64,000 bases of DNA from Plantactinospora soyae (lineage in GTDB: Bacteria; Actinomycetota; Actinomycetes; Mycobacteriales; Micromonosporaceae): contig NZ_JADBEB010000001.1 of NCBI RefSeq assembly GCF_014874095.1, positions 5,580,001 through 5,644,000 of the forward strand, read 5' to 3'. The first letter of the stretch is position 1. Each line of letters opens with the position of its first letter. The notes under the pieces are model-generated. The model worked only from the letters and a program-made list of their open reading frames with translations, did not search any database and was not told where the DNA came from. Both the position numbers and the translations under genes were made by a program. Shown here piece after piece: positions 40,161 through 48,774 of the stretch.

Positions 40161-41426
40161 TCATCCGAGCAGCCGCTCGCCGATCCAGCCGCCGGCCTCG
40201 CAGCCGGGCGGAACGGCGAAGACCGCGGAGCCGATCGGGGTGATCCAGTCGTTGAGCAGGTCCCGTTCGGCGAGGCGGCGCTGGATCGGCAGGTACTGCC
40301 GGTCGATGTCGGCCTGGTACGCGGCGAAGATCAGCCCGCTGTCCGCCCGCCCGTCGGCATCCGGAACCCCGTCGTAGTTGTACGGCCGGCGCAGAATCTT
40401 CAGCCGGTCGTCGGTGACCCGGGCCCGGGTCATGTGCGCGAAGTCCGGGATGACGGGCAGCCCGCCCTCGTTCAGGGCCGAGAAGTCGGGCTCGTCGTGC
40501 TCGTGCTGCCCGCTCAGCGGCGCCCCGGTGTCGAGTCGCCGCCCGACCGCGAGTTCCTTGTCGGCCCGGCCGAGCTTGTCCCAGGTCTCCAACTCGGCCC
40601 GGATCCGCCGTACCACCAGGGTGGTGCCGTCGCGCAGCCAGTCGGGCCCGTCGGCGGTCCAGACGGCCTGCTCGAACGCGGGCGTACCCGGCCGGGGGTT
40701 GGCGGTGCCGTCGAGTTGGCCGAGGACGTTGCGTTGGGTGTGCGCCGGAGACTGCGTCCCCCGGCTGCGGCGGAACCCCGACTGGACCCAGCGGACGGCC
40801 GCGAACGGTCGGGCATCCTTGACCAGCATTCGCTGGGCGTGGGTGACGGTGAGCGGGTCGTCGGCGCAGATCTGCAGCAGCAGGTCACCCCCGGACCAGG
40901 CCGGTTGCAGCCGGTCGATGGCGAAGGCGGGCAGTTCGGCGACCGAGGGCGGCCGCCGGTCGTCGCGCCCGGCCGCCGCGTACAGGCCGGGGCCGAATCC
41001 GAAGGTGACGGTGAGCCGGGCCGGAAGCACGGCGAGTTCGGGTTCGGTGTCGGCGAGCGCCGGACGGCCCTGGGTCAGCCGGGCGGCGTCGTCGGTGAGC
41101 AGCCGCATCAGCCGGCCCAGGGCCGCCCGGTCCGCACCCCGGTGCAGGGTGAAGGCGACGAAGGCGGCATGCGCCTGCGGTTCGGTGGCGACACCGGCCT
41201 GCCGGGGACCGTGGAACGCCTCGATCGTGGTACCGGTTCCGGCGGCCGTGCCCGTACCGGTTCCGGCGGCGGTCGCGGCGACCGGTGCCGGCTCTCCGGA
41301 CTGGTCGCCGGAGCCGGTCGCCGCGATCACGGCGGCGGCCCCGGCGACCGCCCCGCCGACGGTGAGGGCGCCGCCGGTGAGCAGGCGTCGTCGGCTCACC
41401 GGCCGGGTCTTCGACTGGCCGGTCAT
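40161..41426 (-). CDS. Tat-exported DyP-type heme peroxidase (DtpA/EfeB-like)
   Basis: A 421-residue peroxidase. The Tat signal is VSRRRLLTGGALTVGGA. The GxxDG motif is G236-Q-L-D239-G240 with distal Asp239, and the proximal heme ligand is His331 in PDFAHMTRAR. The segment RRPYNYDGVPDADGRADSGL is typical of the C-terminal half. In Streptomyces lividans a DyP enzyme (DtpA) is encoded with a PCuAC protein and Sco and takes part in copper delivery to the oxidase GlxA. Here the neighbours are PCuAC and CopC, and Sco is not in the window. The ATG overlaps the PCuAC stop (ATGA). Confidence 0.92.
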   Translation of the reverse strand: MTGQSKTRPVSRRRLLTGGALTVGGAVAGAAAVIAATGSGDQSGEPAPVAATAAGTGTGTAAGTGTTIEAFHGPRQAGVATEPQAHAAFVAFTLHRGADRAALGRLMRLLTDDAARLTQGRPALADTEPELAVLPARLTVTFGFGPGLYAAAGRDDRRPPSVAELPAFAIDRLQPAWSGGDLLLQICADDPLTVTHAQRMLVKDARPFAAVRWVQSGFRRSRGTQSPAHTQRNVLGQLDGTANPRPGTPAFEQAVWTADGPDWLRDGTTLVVRRIRAELETWDKLGRADKELAVGRRLDTGAPLSGQHEHDEPDFSALNEGGLPVIPDFAHMTRARVTDDRLKILRRPYNYDGVPDADGRADSGLIFAAYQADIDRQYLPIQRRLAERDLLNDWITPIGSAVFAVPPGCEAGGWIGERLLG

Positions 41427-42022
41427 GCGGCCGGGCTCATGCTCATCCCCGGGGTGGGAGCCATCGGCATGCCCGAACCGGGGTCGTAGCTCTCCTCGGC
41501 GCCGGTGAACGGCTTGGCGACCGCGCTGAACTGGGCGGTCTTCCCGTCGCTGAAGCTGAGCGTGAAGGTGAGTTCGTCACCGGCCCGGACCGGCCCGCCC
41601 AGGTCCAACATCATCAGATGGTCGCCGCCCGGCTCCAGCACGTGGCTGCTCTTTGCCCTGATCGTGAGCCCGCCGGCCTTGGGCTGCATGACCATCATGC
41701 CGTCCTTCATGGCCATCTCGTGTATCTCCATCGGCGACACCGGCGTACTCACGCCGACGATCGTGAGGTCGGTGTCACCGTCATTGACCAGGGTGCCGAA
41801 GGCGGCGGTCATGCCCTTGTCCGCGGCCTTCACCCACGGGTCCCGGACGGTGAACGGACTCGTGGCGGCGCTCGCCGACGGGATCGGGCTCGGGGTGGCC
41901 TCCGGCGTCGCCCCCGCTCCGCCACAGCCGACGGTGGCGGCCGTCGCCGTGATGGCCACCGCCAGGGCCACGGCCAGGACCGCCGGACGTCGTCGTACGC
42001 CGGTCGATGCCGAGATGTTCAT
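41423..42022 (-). CDS. PCuAC-family extracytoplasmic copper chaperone
   Basis: A 199-residue exported chaperone. The signal (LAVALAVAITATAATVGCGG) could be a lipobox at Cys33. The Cu(I) ligands follow the PCuAC pattern: His101 in EIHEM, Met112, His135 and Met137 (GGDHLMML). The spacing is H-x10-M-x22-H-x-M, one residue longer than the usual. The C-terminal tail is rich in Met and Pro (SGMPMAPTPGMSMSPAA) and may bind extra copper. The ATG at 42022 has CGGAGGAACCAG upstream. It heads the operon PCuAC, DyP, CopC. Confidence 0.92.
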   Translation of the reverse strand: MNISASTGVRRRPAVLAVALAVAITATAATVGCGGAGATPEATPSPIPSASAATSPFTVRDPWVKAADKGMTAAFGTLVNDGDTDLTIVGVSTPVSPMEIHEMAMKDGMMVMQPKAGGLTIRAKSSHVLEPGGDHLMMLDLGGPVRAGDELTFTLSFSDGKTAQFSAVAKPFTGAEESYDPGSGMPMAPTPGMSMSPAA

Positions 42023-42388
42023 CTGGTTCCTCCGCTTGGTTGTGCTCGGCCCATTGGTCGTCCCGATCCGCTGGCTGGTTCCGGTCGACCCTGATTCCGC
42101 TCCCGATCGCGCTCCCGCTGCCGGCGATGGCGATGGCGATGGCGGGTGCGGTGGCGACGCGGCGAGGAGAGGCCGGACGGCGACGGGTGACGCGGGTAGG
42201 GGAGGGCGGGTGGTGGGGTCACCGGCGTGGCCAACACGGTGGGGCGGGGCCGGTCGATCTGACGGCGAGGGCACGAAGTTTCGTACGGCTGGCACCGTAA
42301 TTGCCGTCAACGTGTACTGAACTTTTGCCATTTGCACAAAAAGTTAGCCGGCTCTTGATCAAAGCGTTCCAGTCGTGAGGATGTTCCG
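42023..42388. promoter_or_regulatory. Divergent promoter region of the copper genes
   Basis: A 366-base gap between the divergent PCuAC operon and the CopC-fusion gene. Near the plus-strand gene it is AT-rich, with an inverted repeat AACTTTT (42320-42326) / AAAAGTT (42339-42345). Near the minus-strand gene it has short GATGGC-type repeats (42124-42141). I see no clear CsoR or CopY box. No gene is evident in it. Confidence 0.5.
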
Positions 42389-44464
42389 ATGGGTCAACTC
42401 CCCGGGATCCCGCGCCGGACATCCGCCGGTCTGCGTACGCTCGCCTCCGCCGCGACGATCGCCGTCCTCGCCACCGCGGTCGCCGTACTCGCCGCCGCCC
42501 CGCCCGCCGTGGCACACGGAACGCTGGCGATGTCCACACCGGCCGAGGGGGCAACGGTCAACGGGCCGCTGACCGCCGTGGAACTCCACTTCACGGAGAA
42601 GGTGGCGTCGAACGCGTACTTCACCATCACCGCGCCGGGCGGCGGGCGGGTCGACAACGGCTGGACGTACGGGGCACCGACGACCCTGGCCAAGCCGGTG
42701 CGGGAGTACTTCCTGGTGGAGGGGAAGTTCGAGCCACGGGAGTACACGACGGGCTTTCCCGCGCTGGTGACGGTGGCGCACCTGCCGGCCGCCGGCCAGT
42801 ACTCGGTCAGCTACCTCTCGGTGGCCTCCGACGGGGATCCGGTCCGGGGCACCCTGACGTTCCGGTACAGCGGCCGCCCGACACCGGCGCCGAAGGACTG
42901 GCGCCCGCCGACCAACCAGCCGGACCCGGCGCTGCTGGCCGCCGCCGAGCGGCACGGTACCTCCGGCCAGGGCACAGCCTCGTCCACCGCTTCCGCCGCA
43001 CCTGCCGGGGCGTCCGCCCTGCCCACCGCCACAGCTGCCGGAGCGTCGGTTCCGCCCGCCGCCGCCCCGCCCGCGACGCAGGCCGACGAGGGCGGTCCGG
43101 GCTGGCTGGGCTGGACCGGCTGGGCGGTGGCGATCGCCGTCGTCGTCGCCGGTCTCGGGCTGTGGCGCTCCGGGCGGATCCCCGGGAGCCGGTCGACCCG
43201 CTCCGGGCGGTCACGCCCGGTCCCGGTCCGGGGCGCCAGGCTGCCGGAGCCCCGACGCGGAGGGGCCGGTCGCGCCGGTAGCGGCTCGAGGCGCGCCACG
43301 GTCACCGGAGATGCGAAGTCGGCCGGCCCGGCCGTCGCAAGCGGAGCCGGCCCGAGAGCCAAGGGTGCCGCCGCAGGCCGGAAACGGGCCGTGGTCCCGG
43401 CCGTGGGCAAGGGCGGCGCGGTCCTCACGGCTCGGGCACCGGCAGATCCGGTGGACGACCCGACGCCGCCCGCGCCGGCCGAATCCGACGTCGACGCACC
43501 CGGGTTGCCACGGGTCGGGCCCGGGCTGAGCAACACCCGGCTGGCGCTGCTGGCCGGCGGGTTGGTGGTGGCTCTGCTGGCTGGCTTCGGGCTGGGCCGG
43601 CTGGGCGCCGGTGACGGAAGGACGGCGGGCACGCCGGCGAGCGCGCCCGCCGGTGCGGCCTCCGCGCAGGGCGACGGCCCGCTCTCGGCGACGGACGGGC
43701 ACCAGCACGCGCCCGGCACCGGGCCGCACAGCCATCGGGGCGACACCGGGGCGACGCTGGCCACCGGTACGGCGGTCAGCGCGGGCGGGTACACGCTCCA
43801 GCCGGCCCGGCGTTCCCAGCCGGCCGGGGCGAGCGCCGACTACTCGTTCCGGATCGTCGGGACCGATCGCAGGCCGGCGACCCGGTTCGCGGTGATGCAC
43901 GATAAGCCGCTGCACATGATCGTCGTCGGTCGTGACCTCGCCGGGTACCAGCATCTGCACCCCACGATGGCGCCCGACGGCACCTGGACCGTTCCGCTCC
44001 GGCTGGCCCGGGCGGGCGGCTACCGCGTGTACGCCGACTTCACCGTCACCGGAGGCGATGGCACCCAGGTGCCGCTGGTCCTGGGCGTGGACCACGTCGT
44101 TCCGGGCGCGCACACCCCGGTCGCGGTGCCGGCGGCGCAGCCGCAGACAACGGCGGGGCCGTTCACGGTGGCGATGGCGGGCACACCCACGGTGGGCGTG
44201 ACCGCGCCGATGACCTTCCGGGTGAACCGCACCGACGGCACCGCGCCGGCACAGCTGGAGCGCTACCTGGGTGCGTACGGCCACCTGGTCGTGGTGCGCG
44301 AGGGCGACCTGGGGTACGTGCACGTGCATCCGGAACTCGAACTGGTCGACGGGGCGGTGAAGTTCTGGCTGACCACGCCGAGCGCGGGGCGCTACCGGGC
44401 CTTCTTCGACTTCCAGGTGGCGGGGCAGGTGCATACCGCCGAGTACACGATGGACGTCGGCTGA
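42389..44464 (+). CDS. CopC-domain fusion membrane protein with C-terminal metal-binding-type region
   Basis: A 691-residue protein in three parts. The signal peptide ends at AVA and the mature chain would start at His43 (HGTLAMSTPAEG), giving a CopC domain to about 165 with ASDGDPVRG in place of the usual SxDGHPxxG, so its second histidine is missing. A transmembrane helix (about 235-260) and a basic, proline-rich cytoplasmic-type stretch follow. After a second helix (about 390-415), a His-rich segment (DGHQHAPGTGPHSHRG) leads to a C-terminal beta domain (HDKPLHMIVVGRDL, then QHLHPTMAPDGTW) like those in secreted actinobacterial copper proteins. The ATG has GAGG upstream. It diverges from the PCuAC operon. 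Confidence 0.8.
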   Translation: MGQLPGIPRRTSAGLRTLASAATIAVLATAVAVLAAAPPAVAHGTLAMSTPAEGATVNGPLTAVELHFTEKVASNAYFTITAPGGGRVDNGWTYGAPTTLAKPVREYFLVEGKFEPREYTTGFPALVTVAHLPAAGQYSVSYLSVASDGDPVRGTLTFRYSGRPTPAPKDWRPPTNQPDPALLAAAERHGTSGQGTASSTASAAPAGASALPTATAAGASVPPAAAPPATQADEGGPGWLGWTGWAVAIAVVVAGLGLWRSGRIPGSRSTRSGRSRPVPVRGARLPEPRRGGAGRAGSGSRRATVTGDAKSAGPAVASGAGPRAKGAAAGRKRAVVPAVGKGGAVLTARAPADPVDDPTPPAPAESDVDAPGLPRVGPGLSNTRLALLAGGLVVALLAGFGLGRLGAGDGRTAGTPASAPAGAASAQGDGPLSATDGHQHAPGTGPHSHRGDTGATLATGTAVSAGGYTLQPARRSQPAGASADYSFRIVGTDRRPATRFAVMHDKPLHMIVVGRDLAGYQHLHPTMAPDGTWTVPLRLARAGGYRVYADFTVTGGDGTQVPLVLGVDHVVPGAHTPVAVPAAQPQTTAGPFTVAMAGTPTVGVTAPMTFRVNRTDGTAPAQLERYLGAYGHLVVVREGDLGYVHVHPELELVDGAVKFWLTTPSAGRYRAFFDFQVAGQVHTAEYTMDVG

Positions 44465-44480
44465 CGGTGAGCACGGCGGG

Positions 44481-45920
44481 TCAGGACTGTGCCGCGTGTC
44501 GGGGCGTGACCGGCCGGAACGTGGTCGGCGCGCCGGGCGTACCGCCGCGCCGCGAGGCGTACCCGGGAACTCCCACGCAGGTGAAGAGCAGCGTCGCGAG
44601 ATCGTCCGGCGCGTCGAGGAGCGCCGGCACCTCCCGGTCGACGAAGGTCATGCCGGAGGCGCTCGCGCCGAGGGCGTACGCGGCGAGGTGCAGCCGTCCC
44701 TCCACCAGGCCGGCGGTGAGCTGCGCGTCGCGGTAGCCACGGTCGTCGAGGCCGGCGAGCGGCGCCGCCGCGACGACGACGTACGCCGCGTCGCCGGCGA
44801 GGCTCTGGTCGAGGCAGACCCGCAGCAGTTCGTCGCGGTGGTCGCCGGCGCGCACCGGCCGCTGGATGTCCGGCCACCGGTAGACGCCTGGCGGGACGTC
44901 GTCGACGCCGTGCACCACCACCCAGTGCGGCACGTCGACGCCGCGCAGCGCCGCCCGCAGCGGCCACTCAAGGAGGCGACGCGGAAGGGTCCGGCTCCGG
45001 TCCATCCGACGCTGCGAGCCACGGCGTAGGACGACCTCGTCCACGGGCTCCGCCGCAGGGACGTCCGGCAGCGCGGGCCCGTCCGACCAGGCGGGCCCGA
45101 GTTCGTCGCGCTCGCCCGCGCGTTGTGCGGCGGTGCACAACGGGAACTCGACCGGCGGCAGCTCACCCGTCGCGGCCGGCCCACCGGGCGCTACCGCCGG
45201 CTCGCCGTCGCCGAGGGACAGCAGCGCCAGCGGGTACTCGTGGACGCCGTCGGCGCCGACCAGCGTCCGTAGCTGCCCGTCCGGGAACAGGGTGCGCAGC
45301 CGTGGCCGCAGCCCGGCGCTCGTGGCTGCCGCGCAGAGCTGGGAGAGCAGCGTACCGGCGTCCCAGTAGAGGTGCCGCCAGCCGCGCTCGGCGTAGCGCC
45401 ACCCAGTGCGCCACGGCACGCCGGTCACGACCAGCGTCGTCGCGTTGCCGCCGGCGGCGGGCCCGACCTGCACCAGGGCGTGCTCCTGGGCGTCGTACCA
45501 GTGGACACCGTCCGGAACTCCGGTGACGCCGCGCACACTGGCGTAGACCTCGAGCGGGAAGCGCGCACCGGCGGAGCCGGACGCGCGGAAGGGCACCGTC
45601 TGCCCGTCGCGCTCGGCAACGCGGACGACCCCGGCTCCCAGGAAGAGCACGCGTCCCAGTTGCGCGGCGTCCAGCGGCCGGGGCGTGCCGGCACGCCCGG
45701 CGAGCGTCTCGGTCGCGGAGACCCCCGGGTCCGGCAGCCGGCGCGGCAGCGGCACGACGGGCAGACCGTGGTACGCCTTCATGGCCGGGGGCCGAGTGAC
45801 GGGGTCGTTCGGGGCCAGATCGTGGCGTACCCGGGGATCGTCGAGGGGTACGTCCCAGGACCGGTCCAGCGTGTACGACGTCAGCCGGTGCAGCAGCCCG
45901 GCTCCCGATTCCAGATCCAC
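44481..45920 (-). CDS. SagB-type twin nitroreductase
   Basis: A 479-residue flavoprotein with two nitroreductase-like modules (about 45-260 and 290-470). YRWPDIQRPVRAG, VVVAAAPLAGLDDRGYRDAQ and LHLAAYALGASASGMTF are in the second, and LGRVLFLGAGVV and RHLYWDAGTLLSQLCAAATS in the first. SagB-type members oxidise azolines during RiPP maturation, but many stand alone with unknown substrates. No YcaO or precursor gene is adjacent. The GTG at 45920 has GAGGATGGGCGG upstream. It converges with the CopC-fusion gene, 16 bases between stops. Confidence 0.82.
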   Translation of the reverse strand: MDLESGAGLLHRLTSYTLDRSWDVPLDDPRVRHDLAPNDPVTRPPAMKAYHGLPVVPLPRRLPDPGVSATETLAGRAGTPRPLDAAQLGRVLFLGAGVVRVAERDGQTVPFRASGSAGARFPLEVYASVRGVTGVPDGVHWYDAQEHALVQVGPAAGGNATTLVVTGVPWRTGWRYAERGWRHLYWDAGTLLSQLCAAATSAGLRPRLRTLFPDGQLRTLVGADGVHEYPLALLSLGDGEPAVAPGGPAATGELPPVEFPLCTAAQRAGERDELGPAWSDGPALPDVPAAEPVDEVVLRRGSQRRMDRSRTLPRRLLEWPLRAALRGVDVPHWVVVHGVDDVPPGVYRWPDIQRPVRAGDHRDELLRVCLDQSLAGDAAYVVVAAAPLAGLDDRGYRDAQLTAGLVEGRLHLAAYALGASASGMTFVDREVPALLDAPDDLATLLFTCVGVPGYASRRGGTPGAPTTFRPVTPRHAAQS

Positions 45921-46211
45921 CCGCCCATCCTCGCAAAAGCGTCAACACGGCGCGGCGGACACCATCGGTGCCACGCGGGGCCCTGCGCGACGTCGTCAGG
46001 GTGCGCCGTTCCGGCCGATGGGATTCGAACAGGTGAGCCAGCGCACGTCTGTGCGGGGGGCCGATCGGACGACCGGTGGGACCTGTGATTCTGGAGCCGG
46101 AAACTGGCGACCGGGGGACACCAGGGTCATCGGATTCCGTACGGCCTACGTAGCCTGGCACGCCGCTGCGTTGACATCGCCGCAACCGGACAGCTGGACC
46201 TGGAGAGTCAT

Positions 46212-47798
46212 GTGACCAATCAAGCCGCTGGGGCGCCCGACAAACTCGACGGCGCCGTCCTCAAGATAGCCGGAGTGGTCGTGCTCGGCGCGATCATGTC
46301 GATCCTTGACATCACCGTCGTCAGCGTCGCGCTGCCGACCTTCCAGAGCGAGTTCGACGCCACGTACGCCGAGGTTGCCTGGACCATGACGGGCTACACC
46401 CTGGCGCTCGCCACGGTGATCCCGCTCAGCGGCTGGGCCGCCGACCGGTTCGGTACCAAGCGGCTCTACATGCTCGCCCTGCTGCTGTTCACGCTCGGCT
46501 CGGTGCTCTGCGCGACCGCCGACTCGATCGGTCAACTCATCGCCTACCGGGTGTTGCAGGGCCTGGGCGGTGGCATGCTCATGCCACTCGGTATGACGAT
46601 CATGACCCGTGCCGCCGGTCCGGAGCGGATCGGCCGGCTGATGGCGGTCCTCGGTATCCCGATGCTGCTCGGCCCGATCGGCGGGCCGATCCTCGGCGGC
46701 TGGCTGATCGAAGCGGAGAGCTGGCACTGGATCTTCCTGATCAACCTCCCGATCGGCGCGGCCGCGCTCGTGTACGCGGCCGTCGTGCTGCCGAAGGACA
46801 ATGCCGAACCGTCCCAGTCGTTCGACTTCGTCGGCATGCTGATGCTGTCGCCGGGCCTCGCGCTGTTCCTCTTCGGTGTCTCGTCGCTGCCGGAGACCGG
46901 CACGATCGCCACCACCAAGGTCTGGTCGACGATGCTGGTCGGCGCACTCCTGGTGGTCGGTTTCGTCCTGTACTCGTTCAAACCGAAGCACCCGCTGCTC
47001 GACCTCCGGCTGTTCCGCAACCGCAACCTGACGGTGGCGTCGATCTCGCTGTTCGTCTTCATCATCGCGTTCATGGGTGCCGGCCTGCTGTTCCCGAGCT
47101 ACTTCCTGCAGGTCGGTGGCGAGTCGACCCTGCACGCCGGTCTGCTGATGGCGCCGCAGGGCATCGGCGCGATGCTCACGATGCCGATCGCCGGCATGCT
47201 GGCCGACAAGATCCCGGTCGGCCGGACCGTGCCGTTCGCGATGGCGCTCATCGCCGCCGGGTTCTTCACCTTTACCCAGGTCGGTACGGACACCTCGTAC
47301 TGGCTGCTGTGCGGCTCGCTGTTCGTGATGGGTCTCGGCATGGGTGGCACGATGATGCCGATCATGACGTCGGCACTGCGTACGCTGACCAACCACGAGG
47401 TGGCCCGCGGCTCCACGCTGGTGAACATCCTCCAGCAGATCGGCAGCTCGATCGGCGCCGCCATCATGTCGGTGATCCTCACCAGCCAGCTGAACGGGTC
47501 GAACCCGATCCCGGGCCTGACCGACCCGCAGACCGGGGAGCCGATCACCGAGGCCGGCGCGGCGATCGCCAACCAGCACGGCGCGCAGTTGCCGCTGGAG
47601 CCGTCGATCCTGCAGCGCGGTCTGGAGTTCGTGGCCGACTCCTTCGCCACGACGTTCTGGGTCGGCTTCGCACTGGTGCTGCTGACGTTCATCCCGATCG
47701 CGTTCCTGCCCCGCAGGCGCGCGGCATCGCGGTTGTCGGCGGACCCGAGCGGTGACGGCGGCGAGGACCGCACGGCTACGCCGGTGTTGATCCACTGA
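46212..47798 (+). CDS. MFS transporter, DHA2 (EmrB/QacA) drug:H+ antiporter family
   Basis: A 528-residue exporter with 12-14 helices. Helix 1 carries LDITVVSVALPT (motif D1). Motif A is GWAADRFGTKRLY. Motif C is GPIGGPILGGWLIE, the antiporter motif of drug exporters. The C-terminal tail is short and charged. The GTG at 46212 has GGAGAG upstream. No local regulator is obvious: the IclR gene at its 3' side is convergent and clearly faces the shikimate genes. The substrate is unknown. Confidence 0.92.
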   Translation: MTNQAAGAPDKLDGAVLKIAGVVVLGAIMSILDITVVSVALPTFQSEFDATYAEVAWTMTGYTLALATVIPLSGWAADRFGTKRLYMLALLLFTLGSVLCATADSIGQLIAYRVLQGLGGGMLMPLGMTIMTRAAGPERIGRLMAVLGIPMLLGPIGGPILGGWLIEAESWHWIFLINLPIGAAALVYAAVVLPKDNAEPSQSFDFVGMLMLSPGLALFLFGVSSLPETGTIATTKVWSTMLVGALLVVGFVLYSFKPKHPLLDLRLFRNRNLTVASISLFVFIIAFMGAGLLFPSYFLQVGGESTLHAGLLMAPQGIGAMLTMPIAGMLADKIPVGRTVPFAMALIAAGFFTFTQVGTDTSYWLLCGSLFVMGLGMGGTMMPIMTSALRTLTNHEVARGSTLVNILQQIGSSIGAAIMSVILTSQLNGSNPIPGLTDPQTGEPITEAGAAIANQHGAQLPLEPSILQRGLEFVADSFATTFWVGFALVLLTFIPIAFLPRRRAASRLSADPSGDGGEDRTATPVLIH

Positions 47799-47841
47799 GG
47801 TTGTCGGTGTACTGACGCCGATCTGGATGGCAGACACCATC

Positions 47842-47882
47842 GGCCGGCTGCGGGGGAGGACGACGCGCCCCCGCGGCCGGCC
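47842..47882. terminator. Bidirectional terminator between MFS and IclR genes
   Basis: A 15-base-pair stem with one mismatch (GGCCGGCTGCGGGGG / CCCCCGCGGCCGGCC) and an 11-base loop fills the convergent gap. It should stop transcripts from both sides. Confidence 0.75.
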
Positions 47883-47883
47883 T

Positions 47884-48630
47884 TCACAGTTCCCGGCTGA
47901 TGCCCAACGCCACGGCCCGGACCGCCGGGCCCACCGAGCGTAGGCTCAGCCCACCGCTGGCACCGGAGACCGAGACCGCCCCGGCCGGACGCCCGTCGGC
48001 GCGCAGGACGGCGCTGGCGACCGACGCCACCCCGGCCCAGGATTCCTCGTTCTCGTAGGCCAGGCCGGATTCCCGGACCCGCGCCAACTGTCGCCGCAAC
48101 AGGGCGGGGGCGGTGACGGTTCGTGGACCGGCCGTCCGCAGCGGCCGGTCGCAGACGAGCGAGACCGCCGCGTCGACGCTGAACGCGAGCAGCGCCTTGC
48201 CGGCCGCGCAGGCGTGCGCGGGTAGCCGGCCTCCCACCTCGGACGGCATCCGGGGCGCGTCCCGGCCCGGCAGCATCTCGACGTGGACGACGTCGGTGCC
48301 GGCCAGGACCGCCAGCTGCACACTCTGCCCCGTCGCCTCGCGCAGGTCGGTCAGGTAGGGCAGGGCGATCGTCCGCAGGTCGCGTCGCCGGGCGGCGAGT
48401 GCCCCGAATTCGAAGAGCCGTACGCCGATCCGCAGGGCCGATCCGGTGCGGTCCAGCAGGCCGTACGCCACCAGGTCGGCCACCAGTCGGGACGTCGTCG
48501 ACTTCGGCAGGCCGGTACGGCGACTGATCTCGGAGACCCGAAGTTCGCGGTGTCGCAGGTCGAACGCGCCGAGTACCGCCGACACCCGGGCGACGGCCAG
48601 ATCGGGAATGTTCCGCTCAGCGGTACGCAC
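47884..48630 (-). CDS. IclR-family transcriptional regulator of the shikimate/quinate module
   Basis: A 248-residue IclR regulator. Helix-turn-helix about 20-65 (LRVSEISRRTGLPKSTTSRL), then an effector-binding GAF-like domain (SVQLAVLAGTDVVHVEML, then a LPAHACAAGKALLAF segment, the IclR signature). IclR proteins such as PcaR, PobR and QsuR control aromatic-acid catabolism. It diverges from the AroE-like gene, and a 24-base inverted repeat lies between them. The GTG at 48630 has AAGGAG upstream. Confidence 0.92.
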   Translation of the reverse strand: MRTAERNIPDLAVARVSAVLGAFDLRHRELRVSEISRRTGLPKSTTSRLVADLVAYGLLDRTGSALRIGVRLFEFGALAARRRDLRTIALPYLTDLREATGQSVQLAVLAGTDVVHVEMLPGRDAPRMPSEVGGRLPAHACAAGKALLAFSVDAAVSLVCDRPLRTAGPRTVTAPALLRRQLARVRESGLAYENEESWAGVASVASAVLRADGRPAGAVSVSGASGGLSLRSVGPAVRAVALGISREL

Positions 48631-48669
48631 CAGCGCAGCTCCTTGACAGGTCTGCCGGATCGTTGCTTA

Positions 48670-48693
48670 CTAACGTACCAGTTCGTACATTAG
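48670..48693. promoter_or_regulatory. IclR operator candidate
   Basis: CTAACGTAC (48670-48678), spacer CAGTTC, GTACATTAG (48685-48693) is an inverted repeat matching at 8 of 9 positions in the divergent gap. It is AT-rich against the background and lies 40 bases from the IclR start. Very probably the IclR site. Confidence 0.65.
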
Positions 48694-48774
48694 CCGGCCC
48701 GGACCGATCCCATCGACGATCGGTCCCATCGAACGGTCAAGCACGGGGCGATCGAGGACGGGAGCGTCACACCA

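Noticed and set aside
46146-47840. Long minus-strand open frame opposite the MFS gene
   Set aside because: Translation is R/H/D/Q-rich low-complexity sequence, while the plus strand encodes a clear transporter.
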